Shown piece by piece: positions 1 to 6,627 of a stretch of DNA of 17,945 nt. The notes below the pieces were generated by a model. That model worked only from the letters and a program-made list of their open reading frames with translations, did no database searches and was not told the DNA's origin. The DNA is from JAEUPI01 sp035764445 (GTDB taxonomy: Bacteria; Pseudomonadota; Gammaproteobacteria; Burkholderiales; Burkholderiaceae_C): positions 1 through 17,945 of the forward strand of contig DASTZF010000177.1 of the NCBI GenBank assembly GCA_035764445.1, given 5' to 3'. The translations under genes and the position numbers were made by a program. Position 1 is the stretch's first letter. Each line of letters opens with the position of its first letter.

Positions 1-246
1 GGGCCCGAAGCGTGGCAGTCGATGCATCGCGCCTTCGATCAGACGGCCGGTCAGGTCACTCTCGTCGGCACGGTGTCTGCGTTGTTCGACGCACGCCCGG
101 AGCTGACGGTCCAGCGCGCGTCGATCGAGCTCTTCTACGCCCAGTCGGCGCAGCGCTTCTTTGGCGTGCACGCGGTGGCGGAGCCGTTGGCACTGCGGCC
201 ACTGGCGCGTGCGTTGCGTGGCATCGAGCGGCGCTACGAGCGGTGA
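1..246 (+). CDS. mxaA: MxaA-like methanol dehydrogenase accessory protein, C-terminal fragment (5' end outside window)
   Basis: Reading frame 1 is open from the first base to a TGA at 244-246, giving the last 81 residues of a protein that starts upstream of the window. The pattern of a short helix, then a segment containing IELFYAQSAQRFFG and a basic end (RGIERRYER), resembles the cytoplasmic C-terminus of MxaA as I remember it. MxaA is a membrane protein needed for metal (calcium) insertion into PQQ methanol dehydrogenase. The call rests heavily on position: it sits directly before mxaC, mxaK and mxaL, the usual mxaA-C-K-L order. The stop overlaps or nearly abuts the next start (GTG at 243 or ATG at 252), indicating translational coupling. 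A methionine at 22-24 lies inside the fragment and is not taken as a start. Identity as mxaA is likely but cannot be confirmed from 81 residues. Confidence 0.68.
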   Translation, partial: GPEAWQSMHRAFDQTAGQVTLVGTVSALFDARPELTVQRASIELFYAQSAQRFFGVHAVAEPLALRPLARALRGIERRYER

Positions 247-251
247 GCCCG

Positions 252-1265
252 ATGCTGCCGATCGACTTCGAGCGACCGTGGCTGCTGCTGCTGTTGCCGC
301 TGATGCTGCTGCCGCTGCTCAAGGGCGGGCGCGACACGCTGCTGTTCTCGTCGATTGCCTGGCTGCCGGCCGACCGGCTCGGGCGCGCGACGGCACTCGC
401 GTGGCGCGCCGTCGGCGTGGTGGCGATCGCGGCGGCGGTGGTGGCGCTCGCCGAGCCCGGGCAGCGCGCGGGCCAGGTGGCGCGCATCGGCCGCGGCGCC
501 GAGGTGCTGGTGCTGCTCGACCGCAGCCGCAGCATGGACGAGCGGATGTTGCCCGACGACTGGCGCACGATCGACCCACTGCGCTTGCGCCTGCAGGCCG
601 GTTCGCGCGGCAAGCCCAAGGTGCAGGCCGCGCGCGAGTTGCTGTCGCAGTTGGTCGCCCAGCGTGCCGACGACCGCTTTGCGTTGATGTTCTTCAGCGG
701 TGGCCCGATCCTGGCGGTGCCCTTCACGCAGCACGAGCCGGTGATGCAGGCCGGTATCCGCGCCGGCGGCATCGGCCGCGGCCTGTCGAACACCGATGTC
801 GGGCTCGCCTTGCTCGCCGCCATTGCCGAATTCGAGCCGCGCGCCATCAGCGGCAGCCGCATCATTCTGCTGGTCTCCGACGGCGGCGCTTTTCTCGACC
901 CGCCGACTCGGGCGTTGATCGCCGATGGCCTGGCGCGCAACCGCATCGGCGTGAACTGGATCTACTTGCGCGCGGTGAACGGGCCCACGCTCGACGATGC
1001 AGACTCCGACATCGGCAGCACACCCGAGTTGGCGCTGCATCGCTTCTTCCAGAGCCTGCCCACGCCGTATCGCGCCTACCAGGCCGACCACCCCGACGAC
1101 TTGGCGCGCGCGGTGCACGACCTGGAACAGCAGCAGAACCTGCCGCTGGAGTTTCTCGAGGCGGTGCCGCGGCGCGACTTCAGCGGCGCCTTCGTGCTGC
1201 TGGCCGCCCTGGCGTGCGCTGCCGCGCTGGTCTATCGCGCCTTGGCCTTGCGCAACTGGCGATGA
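252..1265 (+). CDS. mxaC: MxaC-like VWA-domain membrane protein (methanol dehydrogenase maturation)
   Basis: This is a 337-residue protein with hydrophobic segments at about 9-24, 50-68 and 312-332, enclosing a periplasmic von Willebrand factor A domain. The MIDAS metal site is intact: D90-x-S92-x-S94 opens the domain, T181/D182 follows, and VSDGG with D210 closes it. The opening FERPWLLLL plus two N-terminal helices and one C-terminal helix is the BatA/MxaC layout. MxaC, with MxaA, MxaK and MxaL, is known to be needed to load the metal into methanol dehydrogenase. ATG 252 is chosen because family members usually begin a few residues before the PW-LLLL helix. GTG 243, which overlaps the upstream stop as GTGA, is an alternative adding three residues. 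The frame is open far upstream (to 12), but that part overlaps mxaA. The stop overlaps the mxaK start by four bases. A generic BatA-type protein is the main alternative; the neighbours argue for MxaC. Confidence 0.83.
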   Translation: MLPIDFERPWLLLLLPLMLLPLLKGGRDTLLFSSIAWLPADRLGRATALAWRAVGVVAIAAAVVALAEPGQRAGQVARIGRGAEVLVLLDRSRSMDERMLPDDWRTIDPLRLRLQAGSRGKPKVQAARELLSQLVAQRADDRFALMFFSGGPILAVPFTQHEPVMQAGIRAGGIGRGLSNTDVGLALLAAIAEFEPRAISGSRIILLVSDGGAFLDPPTRALIADGLARNRIGVNWIYLRAVNGPTLDDADSDIGSTPELALHRFFQSLPTPYRAYQADHPDDLARAVHDLEQQQNLPLEFLEAVPRRDFSGAFVLLAALACAAALVYRALALRNWR

Positions 1266-1813
1266 AGCGGCGTCACCTGCACCTGTCGTTTGCCACCGCG
1301 GTGCTGGCCAGCGGTGCGGTGGCGCTCGCTAGCGCGTGGCAGTGGCGGCACGCGCTGCGCGTCAACCAGAGCGTGGCCGACGCGGCGTTGACGCAACCCG
1401 CTCCCGATGCGGCCGGCGAGGCATTGTTGGCGCACGCCATTGCGCTGGCCGACCCATCGAACGCTGCACACTACCAGCAGGCACTGGCCGCCTATCAGGA
1501 CGTGGTCAACGGGCCGCGTGACGATCTGGCACGCGCCGCGCGCTACAACCTGGGCAATCTGTACCTGCGCGAAGCGTTGAAAGACGGCACCGCGCAGGCG
1601 TTCAAGTCGGTGCCGTTGATCGAGTTGGCCAAGCAGAACTACCGCGCCGCGCTGCGCGCCGACCCCGACGACTGGGACAGCCGCTACAACCTGCAGCACG
1701 CGCTGCAGCTGTCACCCGAGATCGAGCAGGGCCCGCTGGTCGACAACCCACCGCCGACGCCTCGCGAGCGCACCACCAGCACGCTGCCCGGCACGCAATC
1801 GGAGCTGCCATGA
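1262..1813 (+). CDS. mxaK: MxaK-like membrane-anchored helical repeat protein
   Basis: This 183-residue protein has a basic N-terminus (MKRRHLHL), one hydrophobic anchor at about 8-26, and a helical region at about 50-150. That region reads like degenerate TPR units (RAARYNLGNLYLREAL, then KQNYRAALRADPDDWDSRYN). The tail is proline- and threonine-rich. Size, topology and position between two VWA genes match MxaK, an accessory protein of the methanol dehydrogenase operon, and also the TPR partner that accompanies BatA/BatB-type VWA pairs generally. ATG 1262 overlaps the mxaC stop (ATGA), and the mxaK stop overlaps the next ATG (1810) the same way, so all three are probably translated as a coupled unit. 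The protein probably scaffolds the two VWA proteins in the periplasm; that role is inference from the family. Confidence 0.78.
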   Translation: MKRRHLHLSFATAVLASGAVALASAWQWRHALRVNQSVADAALTQPAPDAAGEALLAHAIALADPSNAAHYQQALAAYQDVVNGPRDDLARAARYNLGNLYLREALKDGTAQAFKSVPLIELAKQNYRAALRADPDDWDSRYNLQHALQLSPEIEQGPLVDNPPPTPRERTTSTLPGTQSELP

Positions 1814-3651
1814 GCCGCAGCAACTGGATCGCGTTGCTGCACCGCCTGAGCCCCGACCCGCGGGCGCGCACGTTGTGGTTCGCCTTCGCGCTGCTGCTGC
1901 TGGCGCTGGCGATGCCGCGCGTGCCGTTGCCGCGCCACACGGTCGATCAGATCGTGGTGTTTGACATCACGCAGAGCATGGACGTACCCGACCAGGGGCT
2001 CGATGGTCACAGTGTGAGCCGACTGCGCTTTGCGCGCGAGAGCGTGCGGCGCGCGTTGCCCGACCTGCCCTGCGGCTCGAAGGTCGGGTGGGCGGTGTTC
2101 GCCGAGTACCGGACGCTGCTGCTGATGGCGCCGATCGAAGTGTGCGAGAACCATGCCGAGCTGGTCGCTGCACTCGAGCGCATCGACGGCACCATGCGCT
2201 GGTCGAACGCCAGCGAAATCACCAAGGGCGTCTTCTGGGCCATGCGCACCGCGCGCGACACCGCCGCGGGCGGCGCCGTCCAGGTGGTGTTCATGACCGA
2301 TGGCCACGAGGCGCCACCGTTGGGCGCGCGCACATTGAGATTGTTCGACGACCTGCATCCGGGAGAGCAACCCGGCTGGCTGGTGGGCGTCGGTGGCGAC
2401 ACGCCGCAACCGATTCCGCGCGCCGACAAGTTCGGCCGCCCGATCGGCCTGTGGCGCGCCGACGAGGTGGTACAGCAACCCGGCACCTCGAGCGAGCATC
2501 TGTCGGCGCTGCACGAAGCGCACCTCGAGGCGCTGGCGCGACAGGTGGGCTTTCGCTACGCGAGGTTGCGCAGCCTGGAGTCGATCCGGCCGGTGCTGCA
2601 CGACCCGCGCGCGGCGCAGCGCGTGATGGTGCCGACCGACGTCAGTCCGCTGCCGGTGGCCACGGCGCTGTTGTTGCTGGCGTTCAACTTCATGCCAGCG
2701 CGCCTCGGGGCACGCGGCCGTGCTGCAGCAGTCGCGCTGGTTGCACTCTTCAGCGGCGCGGCCGCGCGCGCCGACGAGGCTGCCGTCACAGCGCAACGGC
2801 TCGCGCCGGGCGTGTACCACGTCGCCGGGCACATCGCGCCCTGGGGGCCGCAGTTCGCCGGCCGCGTCGCCAACAGCGGCTTCGTGATCGGCGAGCGCTG
2901 CATCGCGGTGATCGACGCCGGCGGCAGCCCCACCGCCGCGCGCGCGTTGCTGGCCGCGATCCGCGGCATCAGCGAATTGCCGCTCTGCTACGTGATCGCC
3001 ACTCACGTGCATCCCGATCATGTGATGGGCACCGACGCCTTGGCCGACGCCAACGCGTCCGGCGGCGGTCCCCAGCTGGTGGGCCACGCGCGGCTGGCGG
3101 CATCGCTGGCAGCGCGCGCGCCGTACTACCTGCGCGCGATGCAGCGTGACTTCGCCGCCGCCGACATCGCCCGCGGCGTTGCCGCACCGGCGATCGCCGT
3201 GCAAGACCGCCTCGAGCTCAACCTCGGGGGCCGCACGTTGACCCTGCGCGCCTGGCCCACTGCGCACACCGACAGCGACCTCACGGTGTTAGACCGCGCG
3301 AGCGGCACCCTGTGGCTGGGCGATCTGGCGTTCGTCGGCCATCTGCCGGTGCTCGACGGCAAGTTGCTGGGCTGGCGCGGCGTCCTGCACGAACTGCGCG
3401 CCGTGCAAGCCAAGCGGGCCGTGCCCGGCCACGGCCCGCCGATCGACGACTGGCCCGCTGGCCTGCAACCCACCGAGGCGTATCTGGCGCAGTTGGAGCG
3501 CGATGTGCGCCAGGCCGTGCGTGACGGCCTGAGCCTGTCGGAGGCCGTGGCCCGACTCGGTGACGCAGCGCCCGATGGCTGGTTGTTGACGCAGGAATTC
3601 CATCGCCGCAATGTCACTGCCGCGTATGCCGAGTTGGAGTGGGCGCGATGA
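1810..3651 (+). CDS. MxaL-like VWA domain fused to a periplasmic MBL-fold metallohydrolase (quinoprotein relay type)
   Basis: One 613-residue open frame joins two normally separate proteins. Residues 1-~297 resemble MxaL: a helix at about 21-37, a VWA domain with D52-I-T54-Q-S56 (a DxTxS form of MIDAS) and FMTDG (D164), then a helix at about 281-296. A second hydrophobic stretch (305-318) after an arginine-rich turn (R298, R302, R304) reads like a signal peptide ending ARA|DE near residue 321. Residues ~323-613 are an MBL domain with all ligands: H399, H401, D403, H404, H486, D505 and H541. It ends in a helical tail like that of the second MBL gene downstream. I assign the MBL half to the 'quinoprotein relay system zinc metallohydrolase' group by its neighbours. 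ATG 2692 (residue 295) would yield a separate signal-peptide-bearing hydrolase, so an internal start is possible although I see no good ribosome site before it. The positive-inside rule predicts that both domains face the periplasm. Confidence 0.85.
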   Translation: MSRSNWIALLHRLSPDPRARTLWFAFALLLLALAMPRVPLPRHTVDQIVVFDITQSMDVPDQGLDGHSVSRLRFARESVRRALPDLPCGSKVGWAVFAEYRTLLLMAPIEVCENHAELVAALERIDGTMRWSNASEITKGVFWAMRTARDTAAGGAVQVVFMTDGHEAPPLGARTLRLFDDLHPGEQPGWLVGVGGDTPQPIPRADKFGRPIGLWRADEVVQQPGTSSEHLSALHEAHLEALARQVGFRYARLRSLESIRPVLHDPRAAQRVMVPTDVSPLPVATALLLLAFNFMPARLGARGRAAAVALVALFSGAAARADEAAVTAQRLAPGVYHVAGHIAPWGPQFAGRVANSGFVIGERCIAVIDAGGSPTAARALLAAIRGISELPLCYVIATHVHPDHVMGTDALADANASGGGPQLVGHARLAASLAARAPYYLRAMQRDFAAADIARGVAAPAIAVQDRLELNLGGRTLTLRAWPTAHTDSDLTVLDRASGTLWLGDLAFVGHLPVLDGKLLGWRGVLHELRAVQAKRAVPGHGPPIDDWPAGLQPTEAYLAQLERDVRQAVRDGLSLSEAVARLGDAAPDGWLLTQEFHRRNVTAAYAELEWAR

Positions 3652-3701
3652 TCCGAACAGGCAGACAATCCAAGCACCGGCGCGGGCCGCAGTTCGGCAC
3701 C

Positions 3702-3707
3702 GAGGAG
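3702..3707 (+). promoter_or_regulatory. Ribosome binding site that sets the SoxYZ-like start
   Basis: GAGGAG lies six bases before ATG 3714 and is the best Shine-Dalgarno match in the operon. It favours ATG 3714 over the in-frame upstream ATGs at 3639 and 3648. The latter overlaps the previous stop as ATGA but would add a poorly hydrophobic 22-residue extension before the signal peptide. Confidence 0.7.
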
Positions 3708-3713
3708 CCACCG

Positions 3714-4556
3714 ATGGTCAAAGGCTTGTACATGTCACGGCGCGGCGTGCTGGCGCTGACCGCGGCGTCGCTGACGGGGACCGCGGCGCAGGCGCAGCTC
3801 AAGAGTGGCGACGATCCGGAAGCCAGCCCGCGCTGGCAACAGGTGCGCGCTTCGCTCTTCAAAGGTCGCACGCTGAACGGCAACGCCGGCGATGTGATCA
3901 CGCTCGATGCCCCGGGGCGTGCCGAGGACGCGGCGATCGTGCCGATCGTCATTCGCGCCCGCTTCGAACAAAAGCCCGAGCGCCACATCAAGCAGGTGCA
4001 CTTGATCATCGACAACAACCCGTCGCCGGTGTCGGCCATCTTCACGTACACGCTCGACAGCGGGCGCGCCGATATCGAGACCCGTGTGCGCATCGACGAG
4101 TACACCTTCGTGCGCGCGATCGCCGAAACCAACGACGGCCAGCTCTACATGGCGACGCGCTTCGTCAAGGCAGCGGGCGGCTGCTCGGCGCCGCCCGGCA
4201 AGGATGCCGTGGCGGCAAGAGCCACCCTCGGCCAGATGCGCCTGCGCGTGCAAGGGGCCGCCGCAACCGGCTCGCCGGTGTTGGCGCAGCTGATGATCAG
4301 CCACCCCAACGACTCGGGCCTGGTGATGGATCAGCTGACGCGGCAATACACACCGCCGCACTTCGTGCGCCGTATCGACGTCAGCGTCGGCGGGCGCCGG
4401 GTGCTGTCGGCCGATCTCGACTTCTCGATCAGCGAGAACCCGAACCTGCGCTTCTACTTCGTGCCACGCGACGATGGCGGCACGATGGAGGCCGTGGTCG
4501 TGGATTCCAACGAGCTCCGGTTCCAGCAGACCCTGGCCTACCGCTCGTCGCCGTGA
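3714..4556 (+). CDS. Quinoprotein dehydrogenase-associated SoxYZ-like carrier protein
   Basis: This 280-residue exported protein fuses a SoxY-like domain (roughly residues 40-150) to a SoxZ-like domain (roughly 175-275). The N-terminus MVKGLYMSRRGVLALTA has a Tat-like SRRGVLAL motif and a likely AQA|Q cleavage site, as SoxY also uses Tat. The SoxY half contains the NAGDVITLDAPGRAEDAAIVP segment pattern and ends in GGCSAPPGKD. Its cysteine, C157, is the only cysteine in the protein, at the place where SoxY carries its substrate-linking cysteine (normally in a C-terminal GGCGG-like tail). The SoxZ half has ISHPNDSGL and SENPNLRFYFVP. SoxYZ carries sulfur intermediates in thiosulfate oxidation. 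Here no other sox gene is present and the neighbours are Mxa and MBL proteins, so the cargo is unknown. The gene lies 62 bp after the fused MBL gene and overlaps the next one by GTGA. Confidence 0.9.
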   Translation: MVKGLYMSRRGVLALTAASLTGTAAQAQLKSGDDPEASPRWQQVRASLFKGRTLNGNAGDVITLDAPGRAEDAAIVPIVIRARFEQKPERHIKQVHLIIDNNPSPVSAIFTYTLDSGRADIETRVRIDEYTFVRAIAETNDGQLYMATRFVKAAGGCSAPPGKDAVAARATLGQMRLRVQGAAATGSPVLAQLMISHPNDSGLVMDQLTRQYTPPHFVRRIDVSVGGRRVLSADLDFSISENPNLRFYFVPRDDGGTMEAVVVDSNELRFQQTLAYRSSP

Positions 4557-5536
4557 CGGAGGCGGTTGCCGCGCAGTCGGCGCAGCGCACGCGCCGCGCT
4601 TGTCTCGCGCTGGTGACCGGGTGCACGCTTGCGCTCGCGTTGGGTTGCGCAGCGACGACGACCGCCGACGACGCTGCAGCGGCGATCGAGCTCGCACCGG
4701 GCGTGTTCATGGTGCGCGGCAGCGCAGGGGCTGCCGAGCCGGCCAATCGGGGACGCATCGGCAACTCGGGCTTCGTCGTTGGCGACAGCGGCGTGATCGC
4801 GATCGACACCGGGACCTCCTACCACCACGGCCAGGCCTTGCTCGAGTGCATCGCGCGGACCACCGACAGGCCGGTTAGGCTGGCGTTGGTCACCCACGTG
4901 CAACCGGAGTTCCTGTTCGGCGCTAATGCGTTCCGCGAGCGCAGCATCCCGATCCGCATGCACAGCAAGGCGGCGTCGCTGATGGCAGCGCGCTGCGAGA
5001 CCTGCTTGAAGAACCTGAATCAGACGCTGGGCGGCGAGGCCATGGCGGGCACCGCGATGTTCGATCCCGACGAGGTGTTCGATCAGACGCACACGCTGGC
5101 CCAGGGGGGCCGGGCGGTGCGGGTGATCTACCTCGGCCACTCGAGCGGCCCGGGTGACGTGGTGGTGCTCGACGAGGCGAGCGGCGTCCTGTTCGCAGGT
5201 GGGCTGCTCGACGACCGCCGCATTCCCGACGTGCAGGACAGCGACCTCGCCGGTTGGCGCGACGCGCTGGCGCAAATGCGGGAGCTGCCGCTGCGTCGCA
5301 TCGTGCCCGGGCATGGCGGGGCCACCACGGCGGCGACCATCGACGCGATCGAGCGCTATCTATTAGGCTTGCAAACCCGCGTGACCGAGTTGCTCAACGC
5401 GGGTGTCGCCTTGTCCGAGGTGCCGCAGGCGGCGAGCCTGCCCGAGTTTGCGGGCTGGGATCAGTACGACACCATCCATCGGCGCAACGCGTCGGTCGTC
5501 TACCTCCGGCTCGAGCGCGAACTGCTCTACAAGTAG
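4553..5536 (+). CDS. MBL-fold 'quinoprotein relay' metallohydrolase homologue with degenerate metal site
   Basis: This 327-residue exported MBL-fold protein starts at GTG 4553, which overlaps the SoxYZ stop as GTGA. The frame is open upstream but overlaps other genes there. The N-terminus has RTRR followed by a hydrophobic stretch at about 16-32. VTGC (C24) or ALGC (C32) could be a lipobox, so it may be a lipoprotein. Fold landmarks match the MBL half of the preceding fusion gene: IGNSGFVVGDSGVIAIDTG, GHSSGPGD (H196), VPGHG (H254) and a C-terminal helical tail ending in HRRNASVVYLRLE. The central HxHxDH motif, however, reads H115-V-Q117-P-E119-F120, and the bridging Asp of the GD motif is Gly (G217). 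It may be a non-catalytic partner or use a different metal arrangement. Co-transcription with the SoxYZ-like carrier supports the relay-system assignment. Whether it is type 1 or type 2 of that system I cannot tell. Confidence 0.85.
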   Translation: MTEAVAAQSAQRTRRACLALVTGCTLALALGCAATTTADDAAAAIELAPGVFMVRGSAGAAEPANRGRIGNSGFVVGDSGVIAIDTGTSYHHGQALLECIARTTDRPVRLALVTHVQPEFLFGANAFRERSIPIRMHSKAASLMAARCETCLKNLNQTLGGEAMAGTAMFDPDEVFDQTHTLAQGGRAVRVIYLGHSSGPGDVVVLDEASGVLFAGGLLDDRRIPDVQDSDLAGWRDALAQMRELPLRRIVPGHGGATTAATIDAIERYLLGLQTRVTELLNAGVALSEVPQAASLPEFAGWDQYDTIHRRNASVVYLRLERELLYK

Positions 5537-5549
5537 CGTGGCGCCGTGG

Positions 5550-6524
5550 TCAAGCCGCAGAGGCATCGCGCCGGCTGCCACCATGCGACTCGCGCCGTGC
5601 CAGCCACACGGTGGCGGCGCAGATCAACGCGCCGCCGACCAACGTCGTGCTGCTCGGCACATCGGCGAACAGCACGAAGCCGAGCAGTGCCGACCACACC
5701 AGGTCGAGGAACTTCACCGACTGCGTGGCCGAAATGTCGGCGCGCGTGAACGAGCGCGTCAGGCAATAGTGGCCCGCGCTGCCCAGCATGCCACTGAGCG
5801 CGAAGCCGGCCCATTGCCACGCACTCAGCGGCTGCCACGCCAGCAGCGCCAGCGGCAGGCTCAAGGTCGCCACGCTGATCGATTGCCAGACCAGGATCGT
5901 GCCGGTCGTCTCGTAGCGCGTCAGCGCCTTGGTGATCAGGAACGATGCCGCGAACACCGGCGCCGACGCGAGCATCACGAGGTGGTACAGCCCTGCACTG
6001 GCCGACAGCTTCGGACCGACGACGATCAGCACGCCGGCCAGGCCCGCGAGCGTGGCCACCCAGCGCTCCCAGCGCATCGGTTCGTTGAACGCCAGCTTGG
6101 CGCCGATCAGGATGAAGATGGGGCCGGTGAAACCGATCGCCGTCATGTCGGCCAGCGGAATCTTCGGCAGCGCCATGAACCACAGGCACAGTCCGATCGT
6201 GTGCGCGGCGCCGCGGAGGAACTGGCCACCGATATGGCGCGGCCGATAGGCGGCGAAACCGCCATGCAGCACGATCGGCAGCAGCACGACCAGCCCGAAG
6301 AAGTAGCGCAGAAACTGCGCCTGGAACGGATCGATCGCCAGCGCCAGCGCGCGCATCAACGCGTTGAGCAGCGAGAACAACGACCCCGCGGCCACCGCCC
6401 ACAACATCGCGCGCGTGGTCGGCGGCAGGTGCGCGGTGCGTAGGTGCACCGCTGCCACGGCGCGCCGCCACCACATCGACACAACGCTGAACGGGCGCCA
6501 CAACGAAACGGGTTCGACGGCCAT
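5550..6524 (-). CDS. EamA/DMT-family transporter
   Basis: This is a 324-residue polytopic membrane protein made of two EamA repeats with roughly ten hydrophobic helices. Recognisable family stretches are the first-helix segment MLWAVAAGSLFSLLNALMRA, the LPKIPLADMTAIGFTGPIF region that links a short helix to a small-residue TM, and the second-repeat SVKFLDLVWSALLGFVLFAD. These match drug/metabolite transporters of the RhtA/SAM-transporter branch, which move small metabolites across the inner membrane. The substrate cannot be read from sequence. Start is uncertain: the frame is open to 6638, but that overlaps kynA. ATG at 6524 gives a plausible cytoplasmic tail and ATG at 6476 a shorter one; neither has a clear ribosome site. 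The gene converges with the MBL gene (13-bp gap) and diverges from kynA across about 100 bp. Confidence 0.85.
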   Translation of the reverse strand: MAVEPVSLWRPFSVVSMWWRRAVAAVHLRTAHLPPTTRAMLWAVAAGSLFSLLNALMRALALAIDPFQAQFLRYFFGLVVLLPIVLHGGFAAYRPRHIGGQFLRGAAHTIGLCLWFMALPKIPLADMTAIGFTGPIFILIGAKLAFNEPMRWERWVATLAGLAGVLIVVGPKLSASAGLYHLVMLASAPVFAASFLITKALTRYETTGTILVWQSISVATLSLPLALLAWQPLSAWQWAGFALSGMLGSAGHYCLTRSFTRADISATQSVKFLDLVWSALLGFVLFADVPSSTTLVGGALICAATVWLARRESHGGSRRDASAA

Positions 6525-6586
6525 GTCGTCGGCAGGATAGCAAGCTGGCGCGCGTGCGGCGGGTGGGCCGCGGCGGACGTGCCGGC

Positions 6587-6609
6587 TACAGTGCGGCACA
6601 GTCCCGCAC
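6587..6609 (+). promoter_or_regulatory. Candidate kynA promoter -10 and overlapping inverted repeat
   Basis: TACAGT at 6587-6592 is a plausible -10 in the GGCTACAnT context seen at several starts in this window; no convincing -35 is visible. Immediately overlapping it, GTGCGG (6591-6596) and CCGCAC (6604-6609) form a perfect 6-bp inverted repeat with a 7-base spacer, about 20 bp before the kynA start. It could be an operator or a leader hairpin. The kynA ribosome site AGGAG lies at 6618-6622. Confidence 0.35.
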
Positions 6610-6627
6610 GGTGAGACAGGAGCCGCC

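Noticed and set aside
1684..3267. 527-residue minus-strand open frame opposite the VWA/MBL fusion gene
   Set aside because: Low-complexity Arg/Gln/Ala/His-rich translation with no domain; the plus strand here has clear VWA and MBL motifs. It is a shadow frame of high-GC coding DNA.
3611..4552. N-terminal extension of the second MBL gene to give a 641-residue protein
   Set aside because: The upstream part is the out-of-frame reading of the SoxYZ-like gene. The GTG at 4553, with its GTGA overlap and signal peptide, is the natural start.
3714..4556. Part of a thiosulfate-oxidation (sox) operon
   Set aside because: No soxA, soxB, soxX or soxC/D is nearby, and the carrier is a YZ fusion beside mxa genes, unlike classical separate SoxY and SoxZ.
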